Notes under the pieces: generated by a model
The model's input: the letters and a program-made list of their open reading frames with translations, nothing else
Database searches by the model: none
What the model was told of the DNA's origin: nothing
In this document: in pieces, positions 6,904 to 16,808 of the stretch
How the letters are laid out: each line of letters opens with the position of its first letter
How positions within the stretch are numbered: position 1 is the stretch's first letter
From: Prevotella sp.
Lineage (GTDB): Bacteria; Bacteroidota; Bacteroidia; Bacteroidales; Bacteroidaceae
DNA: 64,000 bases
Assembly: GCA_017449675.1 (NCBI GenBank)
Contig: JAFTFG010000020.1
Location: 26,973-90,972 of the forward strand
Direction: 5' to 3'
Position numbers and translations under genes: made by a program

Positions 6904-9714
6904 CTATTCCGACAACATCGTTACCTCCAGACACCGCTTGGCATCCAACAGTCGCTGTGCCATCCGCTGCACCTGCTGAGGGGTCATCTGCTCTACCATC
7001 TGACAATAATCCTTGTCGAAGTCGACATCATCATCCAATTCATGCCAGATGACATAACTCCAATAGTCATTCGTGATGGCAGCCTGCGCATACTGTTTCA
7101 CCAGGTATTCCTTGACCTTCTGCATCGACGAGGCAGCAGGACCCTGCTGGGCTATCAGTCGCAACTGTTCGTAGATGATGGGGTTCAGTTCCTCATAACG
7201 CTGCGGGTCAGCATTATAACTGATACGCATCATGGTGGTAGGATGGTCGTCCTTATCGAAGTTGACTCCTACACGGACCCCATAGGTACCTCCCTTTTCC
7301 TCACGAACCGAATCCGTATAAGCGATCTGCAGCACACGATTCAGGAAGTCAAGTTCCAAATCAGCCTGAGCCGTGAAGGGGATATCTGCGGTGTAGTAGA
7401 TACTGACATTCGCCAGAGGTACAGCCTGTTTCTTAGTAAACTTCACTACTTTCTGTCCATCCACGATCTGCGGGACATTCGCCCAGTTGGTCTTCTCACC
7501 CTGATGAGTAGCGGGTAATGTGGCTAAATACTGGCACAGGTAACTACGTAACTGTTGCTCATCGAAGTTACCAATGATGACCGCCTTGAAATTAGAGGCA
7601 TCACTGAAACGCTCCTTGTAAATCTCGAAGATACGGTCGTAACTGACCTTATCAAGCGTCTCCTGCACCACAGGAGCCATACGGGGATGATGGTTGTAGA
7701 GCACGGCATAGCAGGAGTCGTTAAACTCCACACGCGGTGAGGCGTTCCGATTGGTCAGGAAAGCCCGCTGACGATTCATCAGACTCTCGAAAGCCACTGT
7801 GTCACGGCGAGGCTGTGTGAAATATAGGTAGGTCAGTTCGAAAAGACTCTTCATATCCTTGATACTGGAACCACCACTGATACTCTGTCCACGAGACCCC
7901 ACCGACGGCTGTACACGTACAGACTTACCTGTCAGCATACGGCGCAGCGTCGTCTGGTCAAAATCACCTACGCCCCCTTCAGTAACGGCAGCCGACAGGA
8001 TATTAAAGTTAGGAATATCCTCATCGCCATAGCGTGACGTTCCACCTTCGGCCGTCATGCGGAAACTGACAGCATCGGCCTCATAATCAGTCTTCTTGGC
8101 ATAGACCTTCATCCCGTTCGACAGCGTCAGTTCCGTGAACCCGTGACGATAGGGTCTCTCACTGGTAACCGTACCGGGCTGCGGTAACTGACTGATCAGT
8201 TGATCAGCAAGTTGCTGTTCCGTATAAGGAGCATATTGCTGTCGTTGGGCAGCAAGGATGACCTCCTCTATCTGCTGCTCAGTAGGTAAACTGACAGACT
8301 CCTTGTCAGGAGCATACATCACCACGACCTGATTCTGGTCTGTGATCAACTCACCGACAGCACGGTTTACCTCATCAAGTGTCACCTCACGGTCAAACAG
8401 GCGGGCATTCTCCAGATCCTGCTCTGCCGACTGTAACGGTTCCCAGGCTAGGAAGTTCTCCACACACTGATTGACATAATGAGAGTTACGGAAATCGTCA
8501 CGCATATTATAGCGACGCTCGGCAGCATTCAGATACAGTTTCTTGGCACGCTCCAGTTCCGATTGCGTGAAACCGTGTTGACGCGTACGCTCAGCCACAG
8601 CAACCGCTGTGAGGATACCCCCAAGGATCTGATCCTGCTTACAGGAAATACTCAGTGAGAAGGCCTCTTTGGTACGACTCAGGAAGAACGTAGACGCACG
8701 GCCCGTCGCACTCTGGAAAGGAGGATTGGCCAATTGGCGCAGTTCCGACAACCGGTCGTTGAGCATCGTACCGATCAGTCTGTCCACATAGTCACCACGC
8801 AGATATTTCATCGAGTTCTTCTCATGATCAGGCGTAGCGTCACGTTTCTGGTAGAGATGACAGAGTACGATAGGCTGCTCAGCATCCTTCTCGATCACCA
8901 CCAGCATCGAGTCATTATCAGTGACAGGATAGTAGATACGCTCTGCACGCTCTTTTGGCAGAGGGATTGACGAGAAGGTGTTTTTAATCTTCTTCTCCAT
9001 CATATCCACATCGAAGTCACCCACAACAATGATCGCCTGCAGGTCAGGACGATACCATTTCTGGTAGTAGTCACGCAGATCCTGGTAAGGGAAGTGGTCG
9101 ACGATATCCATTGAACCGATAGGCATGCAATCCTCGTACTTCGTACCTTTATATACCTTAGGCATAGCCTGTTCCATCAGTCGCTGCACGGCCATACCCG
9201 CACGACGGGTACGCCACTCTTCGTGGATGACACCACGCTCTTTGTCAATCTCCTCATCCTCCAACAACAGGTAGTGACTCCAGTCATGGAGCACCAACAG
9301 GCAGGAGTCGATGATACCCTCGCGTTTCAGCGGGGCTGAACCGATATGATAGACTGTCTGGTCAATAGAAGTATAGGCATTGAGGTTGGCACCAAACTTA
9401 ACACCAATGGTCTCCGCCCAAGGTACGATACCCAAATTCTTTCCTTTGCCCGGGAAGTTCTTCGTACCGTTGAATGCCATATGCTCCAAAAAGTGAGCCA
9501 GTCCACGCTGACGCGGCTCCTCTTGAATACTACCTACCCGTTGGGCAATATAGAAATCGGCAAGACCTGCTTCCTTGGCATTATGCCGGATATAATAGGT
9601 CATCCCGTTTTTCAAGGTTCCCTTACGGATACTAGGGTCAGAAGGCAACTGTGCTGCCGTCGACAATGACAGCAGCACCAGTGCAAAAAGGGATAAGAGG
9701 TTTCGTCTCATCAT
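6904..9714 (-). CDS. Exported M16 (insulinase/pitrilysin) family zinc protease, PqqL/FusC-like
   Basis: A 936-residue M16B-type metallopeptidase with a signal peptide (MMRRNLLSLFALVLLSLSTAAQ). The zinc site HFLEH (His74, Glu77, His78) has the inverted HxxEH order, and the third ligand is probably in the ERGVIHEEW segment. Two M16 halves follow each other: an active N-terminal half and an inactive C-terminal half (about 515-936). Length and the HMAFNGTKNFPG block resemble E. coli PqqL and Pectobacterium FusC, periplasmic proteases that degrade a protein imported by a TonB receptor. It is the last gene of the minus-strand operon that begins with a TonB-dependent receptor, 10 nt after the DUF4876 gene. 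Function in protein import is inference; the family call is firm. Confidence 0.88.
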   Translation of the reverse strand: MMRRNLLSLFALVLLSLSTAAQLPSDPSIRKGTLKNGMTYYIRHNAKEAGLADFYIAQRVGSIQEEPRQRGLAHFLEHMAFNGTKNFPGKGKNLGIVPWAETIGVKFGANLNAYTSIDQTVYHIGSAPLKREGIIDSCLLVLHDWSHYLLLEDEEIDKERGVIHEEWRTRRAGMAVQRLMEQAMPKVYKGTKYEDCMPIGSMDIVDHFPYQDLRDYYQKWYRPDLQAIIVVGDFDVDMMEKKIKNTFSSIPLPKERAERIYYPVTDNDSMLVVIEKDAEQPIVLCHLYQKRDATPDHEKNSMKYLRGDYVDRLIGTMLNDRLSELRQLANPPFQSATGRASTFFLSRTKEAFSLSISCKQDQILGGILTAVAVAERTRQHGFTQSELERAKKLYLNAAERRYNMRDDFRNSHYVNQCVENFLAWEPLQSAEQDLENARLFDREVTLDEVNRAVGELITDQNQVVVMYAPDKESVSLPTEQQIEEVILAAQRQQYAPYTEQQLADQLISQLPQPGTVTSERPYRHGFTELTLSNGMKVYAKKTDYEADAVSFRMTAEGGTSRYGDEDIPNFNILSAAVTEGGVGDFDQTTLRRMLTGKSVRVQPSVGSRGQSISGGSSIKDMKSLFELTYLYFTQPRRDTVAFESLMNRQRAFLTNRNASPRVEFNDSCYAVLYNHHPRMAPVVQETLDKVSYDRIFEIYKERFSDASNFKAVIIGNFDEQQLRSYLCQYLATLPATHQGEKTNWANVPQIVDGQKVVKFTKKQAVPLANVSIYYTADIPFTAQADLELDFLNRVLQIAYTDSVREEKGGTYGVRVGVNFDKDDHPTTMMRISYNADPQRYEELNPIIYEQLRLIAQQGPAASSMQKVKEYLVKQYAQAAITNDYWSYVIWHELDDDVDFDKDYCQMVEQMTPQQVQRMAQRLLDAKRCLEVTMLSE

Positions 9715-9724
9715 TCCTATTTAA

Positions 9725-10966
9725 TTATTTCAACATAGAAGGAACTGCCTCTGCCTCGAAGTCGTTGGTTGAGTTGTTCGTATCAATATACTTGCCGTCA
9801 CTATCCTGCTTACGGATGACAGCCTTGCTATAGCGGCTCTTGTCATTGAGTGTCCTACCACAATAAGTCCAGCCATTATCGATATTGGCAGGCAATACAT
9901 TCCACTGCCACTCTTCCTCCACGCTGAGATTGACACCATCAATCACCCATTTCATAGGAATCTTATAGGTATTATTGACTTTCATCTCATAGGAGTTGCC
10001 ATTGAAAGTCATGATATACTTACCGTCATAGACATACTTCTCCAACCAAGTATCCTTGTTTTCCTGCATCTTCACAATAGCCATCGCCTTGAAGCCACGG
10101 TTGTGCATGGTGTACAACGTAGCGGTATAACAGAACCACTTGTCCAGATTGGTCACTTTCTCGTTATCCACATCATTATAGTTGGGATTACTGCTGACAT
10201 CATAGAACTCAAAGTCAGCACCGCTCAAGTCAAACGAGTTGGCATTACCCTCTGTATGATTGATTGCATTGACTGCCAAGGTCAGCGTCTGACCAGGCTC
10301 TACGGGTACGGACTTACCTGTACCGGGAATCATATAGACTGCGGCAACAGCCATCGTATCCGCATTGATATCAGGCTCATAGGCATAATTATTGGTCGAC
10401 AGGAAAGAAGACTCAACAAAAGCCAGACTGTCAGCATAAAGTGTCACATCAGAGTTATTGGTGATCTTGATATACTGGTCGTTAGAGTACTGCTTACCCT
10501 CGGGAGTTGTCGTACCTGTGAAGAAAATCTCGCTGATAACAAAACCGCCCTTCGCCGTAAAGGTATTGATGGTAGCACGAACAGCAGGAGATTTGGTAGA
10601 AATAGCCACGTTCTCCTGTTTGAAGTCAAACTTGGTAGAACCAGCGACACCATTTACCGTGAAGGATATCTCACCCTCAGACTGTACATTATAAGTACCC
10701 TCAGCCACATCCTCGAACGAGACGACAAAACCGTTGACGGTCTTCTGGATGGCATTCGTTGCAACATATACCTCACCGGTATTGACATCTGTCAATGAAG
10801 TCTGGTCACTCAGCACTTCCACATTATCCAACCCTAAGGGCATGTCAATAGTCAGTGTCACTGGCTCATTAATGATGACTGGACCATCGTCACTGCTACA
10901 TGATGTCATTGTCGTTCCCATCGCAAGGAGCATCATTAGGCTCCAAAACAAACTTTTCTTTTTCAT
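9725..10966 (-). CDS. DUF4876 domain-containing lipoprotein
   Basis: A 413-residue lipoprotein with lipobox MTSCSS (Cys23) followed by acidic residues DD, a pattern that in Bacteroidota favours export to the cell surface. An N-terminal Ig-like or beta-sandwich domain (about 30-130, including PVTLTIDMPLG and a SFEDVAEGTYNV segment) precedes a lamin-tail-like region (GGFVISEIFFTGTT...NDQYIKITN). This matches DUF4876, a family often found beside TonB receptors. It lies 45 nt after the DUF6850 gene and 10 nt before the M16 protease. It may act as the surface substrate-binding partner of the receptor; that role is inferred. Confidence 0.8.
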   Translation of the reverse strand: MKKKSLFWSLMMLLAMGTTMTSCSSDDGPVIINEPVTLTIDMPLGLDNVEVLSDQTSLTDVNTGEVYVATNAIQKTVNGFVVSFEDVAEGTYNVQSEGEISFTVNGVAGSTKFDFKQENVAISTKSPAVRATINTFTAKGGFVISEIFFTGTTTPEGKQYSNDQYIKITNNSDVTLYADSLAFVESSFLSTNNYAYEPDINADTMAVAAVYMIPGTGKSVPVEPGQTLTLAVNAINHTEGNANSFDLSGADFEFYDVSSNPNYNDVDNEKVTNLDKWFCYTATLYTMHNRGFKAMAIVKMQENKDTWLEKYVYDGKYIMTFNGNSYEMKVNNTYKIPMKWVIDGVNLSVEEEWQWNVLPANIDNGWTYCGRTLNDKSRYSKAVIRKQDSDGKYIDTNNSTNDFEAEAVPSMLK

Positions 10967-11011
10967 TTTCTTTTCTTTTTGTTAATACTTCTATTCGTTA
11001 TCTATACTTGT

Positions 11012-12517
11012 TTAAAATGTCATTCCCGCATTCAGACTCACCCGTGTCTCATGACTTCCGACAGAGCAATGGGTATAGCCTCCCCCTATCTGAAGGAACA
11101 CCCCATAACGGCTACTCCCGATACGGTAGTCACCACGGATGTATGCATCAGCCTCAAAGTAGTTAGCCTTCATGAAATCATAATTAGTATATAGCATATC
11201 CACCACACCAGCCTCTGTATTGACCACTGGAATATTCAGTTCACTGTCGGTATTCGCATAATATCCCCCGTGAAGGCCACTGGTAAGTGTCAACTGCTTC
11301 GTCAACCCTGTGATATACTGTCCTTCCAGTTTTCCATACATCTGACTATACCCCATCTTACGTGCCGGCTCCACATATTCCTCTTTGTTCTGGCGGAACC
11401 CACCTTTGAGCATCACATGCCAACTGGACAGGCGTTGCCGTCCATATACCGCCTGGAGATAGGTATCCAAGCGATGGTTCTTATACATCGTGAGCGTTGT
11501 CAGTATCGGATAATTATTAGACAAGGAGGAACCTACCATATTCTCATCACCTAACCGACGTACATAGGAGACATGGGCTGAGAGTGCGAAATCATTGGCT
11601 CCATGATGACACCATCCAAACTGACCACTCATCTGCTCCGCATATAGTTTAGTAAGAGGTAAGGAGTTCAAGGAGGCAGCAATGCGCTCATACCGATGCT
11701 CGCCTAGGCAGAGATCGGCAAAAAAGCCGTTGCCGCTACGTGGTACCGCACTCAGATAGAGTTGTACCCCACCTCCATTAAAATACAGGTTATTGACCTC
11801 TCCGGAGAATCTCACATAGACAGCACCCAGACCTGTCATCTGGTACTCAGGAATCACACCCGTCTCACGGTAAAATGTCACATTATTAGTCTGTTTATAG
11901 ATATTCGCCTCAATAGCAGCCCCCCAATGATAGGTATTGGTAACATAAGCCGCTCCCCCTCTCAACCGCAGGTCTGTCACCACAGAACGCATACGAGGAT
12001 CGACGGTACGATACTCATGGTCAGCCCTAAAGAGCAACTCCCCACCCAATAGGAATGAACCTCGCTGTGTCGCATAGCCGCCTTCAAACACATAACGTTC
12101 CCGTTCGGTATCACCGCCCAGGGTATCAGCCAGGATATAAGGTTCCAACAAATCATAGTCTGACACAGAATTCCAAAAAATGTCACGATTCTTACCTGTC
12201 ATATATGAGGCATTGCCCCATACAGACGTACGTTTAGAAAGACGGAGAAAGGTCTCTGCCTCAATATCATAATAGGTCTTACCCGCTCCCTTCTGAAGGA
12301 CAAAGGCCTCCGACTGTTTACTATTATCCACCCCCACCCGCAATTGGGAATGAGCATGTTGGTAAGCCTTTCCGTGCAATGCCGGATTTCGCCATGACTC
12401 ACTGGAGATTTTATGCCATATACTATGACGTTCTACCTGAATAGAATCTGCGGGAACGCCCAGACAAGAGAGCGTGCTCATCATAGACAGGATATATATA
12501 AACGATATTCTTCTCAT
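11012..12517 (-). CDS. DUF6850-like outer-membrane beta-barrel protein
   Basis: A 501-residue exported protein (signal about residues 1-22, MRRISFIYILSMMSTLSC). The body alternates aromatic and polar residues in strand-sized blocks, with GLGAVYVRFSGEV and the C-terminal RVSLNAGMTF, ending in Phe as outer-membrane barrels do. It fits the DUF6850 family of Bacteroidota barrels seen next to TonB receptors. The ATG at 12517 overlaps the TGA of the preceding small lipoprotein gene (ATGA). It may be an auxiliary channel for the receptor system. It contains no recognisable enzyme motif. Confidence 0.7.
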   Translation of the reverse strand: MRRISFIYILSMMSTLSCLGVPADSIQVERHSIWHKISSESWRNPALHGKAYQHAHSQLRVGVDNSKQSEAFVLQKGAGKTYYDIEAETFLRLSKRTSVWGNASYMTGKNRDIFWNSVSDYDLLEPYILADTLGGDTERERYVFEGGYATQRGSFLLGGELLFRADHEYRTVDPRMRSVVTDLRLRGGAAYVTNTYHWGAAIEANIYKQTNNVTFYRETGVIPEYQMTGLGAVYVRFSGEVNNLYFNGGGVQLYLSAVPRSGNGFFADLCLGEHRYERIAASLNSLPLTKLYAEQMSGQFGWCHHGANDFALSAHVSYVRRLGDENMVGSSLSNNYPILTTLTMYKNHRLDTYLQAVYGRQRLSSWHVMLKGGFRQNKEEYVEPARKMGYSQMYGKLEGQYITGLTKQLTLTSGLHGGYYANTDSELNIPVVNTEAGVVDMLYTNYDFMKANYFEADAYIRGDYRIGSSRYGVFLQIGGGYTHCSVGSHETRVSLNAGMTF

Positions 12518-12897
12518 TCTTGTAATAATGTGATAGATAATTCTGCAGTACTGATTGGAGTATCCGCAAACGGGACATAATCAGCATGTGCCCTGTAATG
12601 GCTGACACGTGACTGTCCATCCTGATCTGTATATTGTATCATTCCTTCTACATCCACCTTATAAGCACCTCTTAGTACCTGCATTCGAAAACCGGTACCC
12701 TCCATGTCTGCCGTCGACTGACTGAGAGTGGTATTCAGACTCTGCAGTGTCATGGTACCTTGTATCTGCTCTACGGTGATATTATCCGGCATCAACAGGG
12801 TCAGCCGTGCCTCAGTGAAATAGTCGTCTTGCTCCTGATGGCAGGATGCCAAGAGTGCTATCATCAAGAGCGCTATATACAAAAGTCCTTTATTCAT
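12514..12897 (-). CDS. Small lipoprotein of the TonB-receptor operon (127 aa)
   Basis: A 127-residue predicted lipoprotein with lipobox LLASC (Cys19) and the acidic stretch HQEQDD directly after it. The rest looks like a single beta-sandwich domain: ARLTLLMPDNITVEQIQGTM and YKVDVEGMIQY are typical of the plug/Ig-like domains seen at the start of DUF4876 proteins. It is coupled on both sides by 4-nt ATGA overlaps: with the last codons of the receptor frame (12894) and with the DUF6850 gene (12514). No specific function is recognised. Confidence 0.7.
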   Translation of the reverse strand: MNKGLLYIALLMIALLASCHQEQDDYFTEARLTLLMPDNITVEQIQGTMTLQSLNTTLSQSTADMEGTGFRMQVLRGAYKVDVEGMIQYTDQDGQSRVSHYRAHADYVPFADTPISTAELSITLLQE

Positions 12898-15623
12898 AGT
12901 TTCACATTCATTTCTAAACCAAAATAGGGAGTTACATGTCTACGGAAGGTATAGCCATTACGCTCATAATCCGGGGTATAGTCCCATATCTTATTACAGA
13001 ACATAGCAACCTGCAGCCTGTCGCCAAATAGTTTCTTGGTGACTTTCAGGTTGAGATTCATGGAGAGAGGGACACGATTGAGTTCATAGAGTGACTCCGT
13101 ATTGGTACGAATCAACCATTGCAGATAGGTATCATTCTCATCACCCGCCTGCCAGTCATGAACAGTCCCGTCAGGAGCAATATACTAATCGGGGGTATTG
13201 CTGGTACGATTACGTTGAGTCATGGTGAACCACAAGAACTGCGCAGAGACGGAGAAGCCCAGTTTCAGGCGTGGGATATCCGTATCGAACGTAAAATTGG
13301 TATTGAGTGTCTCTGTCATATTACCGTCATTATCACGATAAAGACCCACATACTGGAAAGAACGGTTGTTGATAACAATACTGGGACGATAGGTCTCCAG
13401 CATAGAATTACTATACTGCGTACGGAACCAGGCACCATTGATCGTCAGTCTTGTCAATATCTTCGGCAGACGAACCGTCTCTAAGGTATATTCGATACCT
13501 TCCTTCACCGTACTGCTGCCATTCGTGTAGATGCCATAACCGGCCAGTTCGTCTCTCATGGTATATGGCAGTCCCTCTAACGATGGCGGACCAGTCAGTT
13601 CACTACCAACAATCCCGGATGCGTCATATTCCTTATACTGAAAACTCTCATAACGGGTCTGTGAACGAAATCCTGACGTAAGCCGTTCACGGAAATAGGT
13701 CACAGAGAGACGGTTACCCCCCAGATTGACATCTGCGGAAACTTCCCATTTTAAGTTACGGGCAGCCTGTAACTCCACATTACGAGGGTCACGTATATAG
13801 GTCATCAGATTCACGCGACGATAGTCTGCATTCTCGTGGTAATAGTTTAACTGCATAAAGTCAATATAAAGCAAGTCTGGGAAGAGTTGCTCCATGGTGG
13901 GCATCTTCGTATGTTGCCCAACGCCACCGGCTAGACGGATAAACAAGGGTTTACCAAATAGTGACAGACGAGGTAGCGTATAACCGGCATTAATACGAGG
14001 ATCAAGATATACCTTACCATGCATCACATACGTAGTGGGTAGGTTCAACATCTGTGTAGCCCGTAAGCCACCCGAGAATTCAAAGGTACCGATTGTTGTG
14101 GGCCATTTGATATTCTCCTCGGCAAAGAAAGACAACCGATGATTCGCTGGTATCTGGTATAGCGGACGCTCACGAGTGGAGATTCCTGGATATAACGGAC
14201 GCTCTGGATCATATACCTGCCCTTTTCCGTAGTTCTTATCAAGACTCCAGTCTGTTCCTAACAACAGTGAGTTTGAAATTTTCTGACTGGGAATCTGCAG
14301 ACGGATATCCAGTTTACCATACAGATTAAGAGGCTCTCCTATGGCTTCATGGTCTGCCATGTATTTCCAAGGTAAGAGGACGGCATCCTCCTCCCCTTCC
14401 ACACGATTGGTGGCAGCCACCGTTGTACGATTCAGTTGTATCAAACGGCGTCGACTGATTTTGTCATACTCATACGACAAGGAGAACAATGCTCTTGCAG
14501 ACTTGACCCATGAGGGTCGTTTTATTTTCAGAGTCAACTCTGACATGAGTGCCATGCGATTATACTGCGACTTATACGAATCCTCCACGCTATAATTCAA
14601 GTCAGGATCCACCTTGTCGTTGTCAAAAGACCCTGTATAATCAACATTGGTAGTCCAATGAAGTTCATGACCGGCAGACACCCATTGTTTATTCAAACGG
14701 GCAGACAAGGACAGACGCTTATAGTTCTCTAACGTATTGCGAGGGTCGGCTTTGGAATTAAGATAATCCGCACTCAGGTTCAAACTTATACGATGCTTCT
14801 TCCATTCCAAGCCTTTTGACACATAAAACAATTTAGAGCCCATGTCGGCCTTCAGACGAAAACGCAAGTCATGTCCTCCTTTCTTACGCTCTATCTTTAC
14901 CAAGCCACTGGTTAAGTCACCATATTCTACAGAGGGAATACCACGGACGATTTCCACCTTTTCAATATCATCCGTAGAGATGCTACGCATATCAACACCA
15001 GCATTCGTAAAATCACGATAGGTAGCCTGCGTATCCCATGCTCCACTCAAATACTGCATATTACCATTGGTAGAGATAGGAGCACCATCAACCATGAACT
15101 GAGTACCTAAAGAGGTAGTGGTATACTGACTACCGCCTGCGGCAGCCTCACGGATATGGATCAGATTAGGGCTACTTAGAGAAGGAGTCTCCGCACGTCC
15201 TCCCGGCAATAGTTCCAACAAATCGGCAAAACTAGACGGTTGTAAGTGCTCCATCGCATGTTTCTCAATGACAGACGCACTGGTCAGTCCATGACTCTCC
15301 TGTGCTGTAACAACCACCTCACCAATCTTGCTAACCTCTGCCTGCATCCGATAATGTCCGTCTTTTGCAGGGGGTGTCACCAGAGTATGATACCCAATAT
15401 AGGTAATCTTTAAACGTACCTCATTATTATTAGGTATGGTAAAACGGCCATCTGTATTAGTGACTGCCAGAGGCTTCCCACTCTTTGCATCGGCTATGGT
15501 GGCTCCCACGATGGGCTCCTGTGTGTCTTGGTCGACGACCCATCCTTTTATAACATTTTGAGCACCAGCAATTTGAAAGAGCAAGACCAAAAGCGAGCAT
15601 AAAAAGAATCGTTGTATCCGCAT
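12894..15623 (-). pseudogene. TonB-dependent receptor with carboxypeptidase-like domain, interrupted by an in-frame amber codon
   Basis: One reading frame of 910 codons encodes a TonB-dependent outer-membrane receptor. It has a signal peptide (MRIQRFFLCSLLVLLFQIAGAQ), a carboxypeptidase-like regulatory domain (about 24-100), a plug (GEVVVTAQE onward, SFADLLELLPGG) and a long barrel. Codon 813 (13185-13187) is TAG; the frame then stays open for 96 more residues, encoding the last barrel strands and ending in LEMNVKL. The frame's final TGA overlaps the next ATG, so the full-length form was the functional gene. The start at 15623 is chosen because the upstream ATG at 15653 lies on the -7 promoter box. 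Loss of the last strands would normally prevent barrel assembly, so it is a probable pseudogene unless the TAG is read through or is a sequencing error. Confidence 0.8.
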
Positions 15624-15642
15624 CTCATAAATCATTTGAATG

Positions 15643-15650
15643 CAAAGATA
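15643..15650 (-). promoter_or_regulatory. -7 promoter element of the TonB-receptor/M16 operon
   Basis: On the minus strand TATCTTTG lies 20 nt before the preferred receptor ATG (15623), with TTG about 20 nt further upstream as a partial -33 box. It excludes the longer ATG at 15653. Confidence 0.6.
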
Positions 15651-15696
15651 CAACGATTCGATGGTACCTACAATACCGACTTTTGGCTATTTTACA

Positions 15697-16719
15697 TCAT
15701 CCAAAACACGGTAGATTTTTCTGTTGAACCAGGTATTCTCCTATCTGAACAGCATTCAGGGCAGCACCCTTACGAATCTGGTCACCGGAGAGCCAGAAAG
15801 TCAGTCCGTTCTCATCAGCCAAATCCTTGCGGACACGTCCTACATAGACATCATCCTTACCGGCAGTCTCTAATGGCATCGGGTAAACCAAATTGGCAGG
15901 ATCGTCAACCAGCGTACATCCGGGAGCAGCAGCGATAGCCTTCTGGGCCTCCTCAACACTGATAGGACGTTCTGTCTCAATCCATACACTCTCCGAATGA
16001 GAACGCAGTGAACTGACACGTACGCACATGGCCGAACACTTAGCGTCTGTATGCATGATCTTCTGTGTCTCGTTATACATCTTCATCTCCTCTTTCGTAT
16101 AACCATTAGGTTGGAAGACATCAATTTGCGGAATCACATTATAGGCCAGTTGATGAGGGAATTTCTTGACGGTCTTCACCTCACCGTCCTCCACCATTTC
16201 CTTATACTGCTGCTGTAACTCCGCCATCGCAGCGGCACCGGCACCTGAAGCACTCTGATAACTGCTGACATGGATGCGCTTGATATGGCTGAGTTGCTCC
16301 AAAGGCTGAAGAGCCACCACCATCATGATCGTCGTGCAGTTGGGGTTGGCAATGATACCACGGGGACGATTCAACGCATCCTCTGCATTGCACTCCGGGA
16401 CGACCAAGGGAACATCCTGATCCATACGGAAAGCAGAACTGTTGTCAATCATCACACATCCGTACTTAGTAATCGTCTCCGCAAACTCCTTGGAAGTACC
16501 GGCACCAGCAGAGGTAAAGGCAATATCAATATCCTTGAAATCGTCGTTATGCTGTAGTAATTTCACTGTCAGTTCCTTCCCACGGAAAGTATATTTACTG
16601 CCTGCGCTACGTTCTGAGCCAAACAATACAAGTTCGTCCATCGGAAAATTTCTCTGGTCGAGGATTCTTAGGAACTCCTGACCTACAGCGCCTGAGGCAC
16701 CAACAATTGCTACTTTCAT
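15697..16719 (-). CDS. asd: Aspartate-semialdehyde dehydrogenase
   Basis: A 340-residue NADP-dependent dehydrogenase that reduces aspartyl phosphate to aspartate semialdehyde, the branch point to lysine/diaminopimelate, threonine and methionine. The Rossmann motif GASGAVG is at residues 7-13 and the catalytic Cys128 sits in NPNCTT. The [11 protein letters not shown] segment and a conserved [13 protein letters not shown] block, which supplies the catalytic His, are present. Length is normal. It is the only gene of its transcript and diverges from the antiporter gene; the two promoters are about 40 bp apart in a short shared intergenic region. Confidence 0.95.
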   Translation of the reverse strand: MKVAIVGASGAVGQEFLRILDQRNFPMDELVLFGSERSAGSKYTFRGKELTVKLLQHNDDFKDIDIAFTSAGAGTSKEFAETITKYGCVMIDNSSAFRMDQDVPLVVPECNAEDALNRPRGIIANPNCTTIMMVVALQPLEQLSHIKRIHVSSYQSASGAGAAAMAELQQQYKEMVEDGEVKTVKKFPHQLAYNVIPQIDVFQPNGYTKEEMKMYNETQKIMHTDAKCSAMCVRVSSLRSHSESVWIETERPISVEEAQKAIAAAPGCTLVDDPANLVYPMPLETAGKDDVYVGRVRKDLADENGLTFWLSGDQIRKGAALNAVQIGEYLVQQKNLPCFG

Positions 16720-16753
16720 AAGTCTAAATCTTCTCTTAGTTTATATTTTGGCT

Positions 16754-16761
16754 GCAAAGGT
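16754..16761 (-). promoter_or_regulatory. -7 element of asd
   Basis: TACCTTTG on the minus strand, 34 nt before the asd ATG. No clear -33 TTTG is visible at the right spacing. Confidence 0.5.
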
Positions 16762-16791
16762 ACAAAATAATTCTTAATTCTTAATTTATTC

Positions 16792-16799
16792 GTACCTTT
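16792..16799 (+). promoter_or_regulatory. -7 element of the antiporter gene, very short leader
   Basis: TACCTTTG on the plus strand, only 9 nt before the ATG at 16809. The 21 bases TTATTCGTACCTTTGCACTCG match the tRNA-Leu promoter exactly. The leader must be very short or absent. Confidence 0.55.
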
Positions 16800-16808
16800 G
16801 CACTCGTC

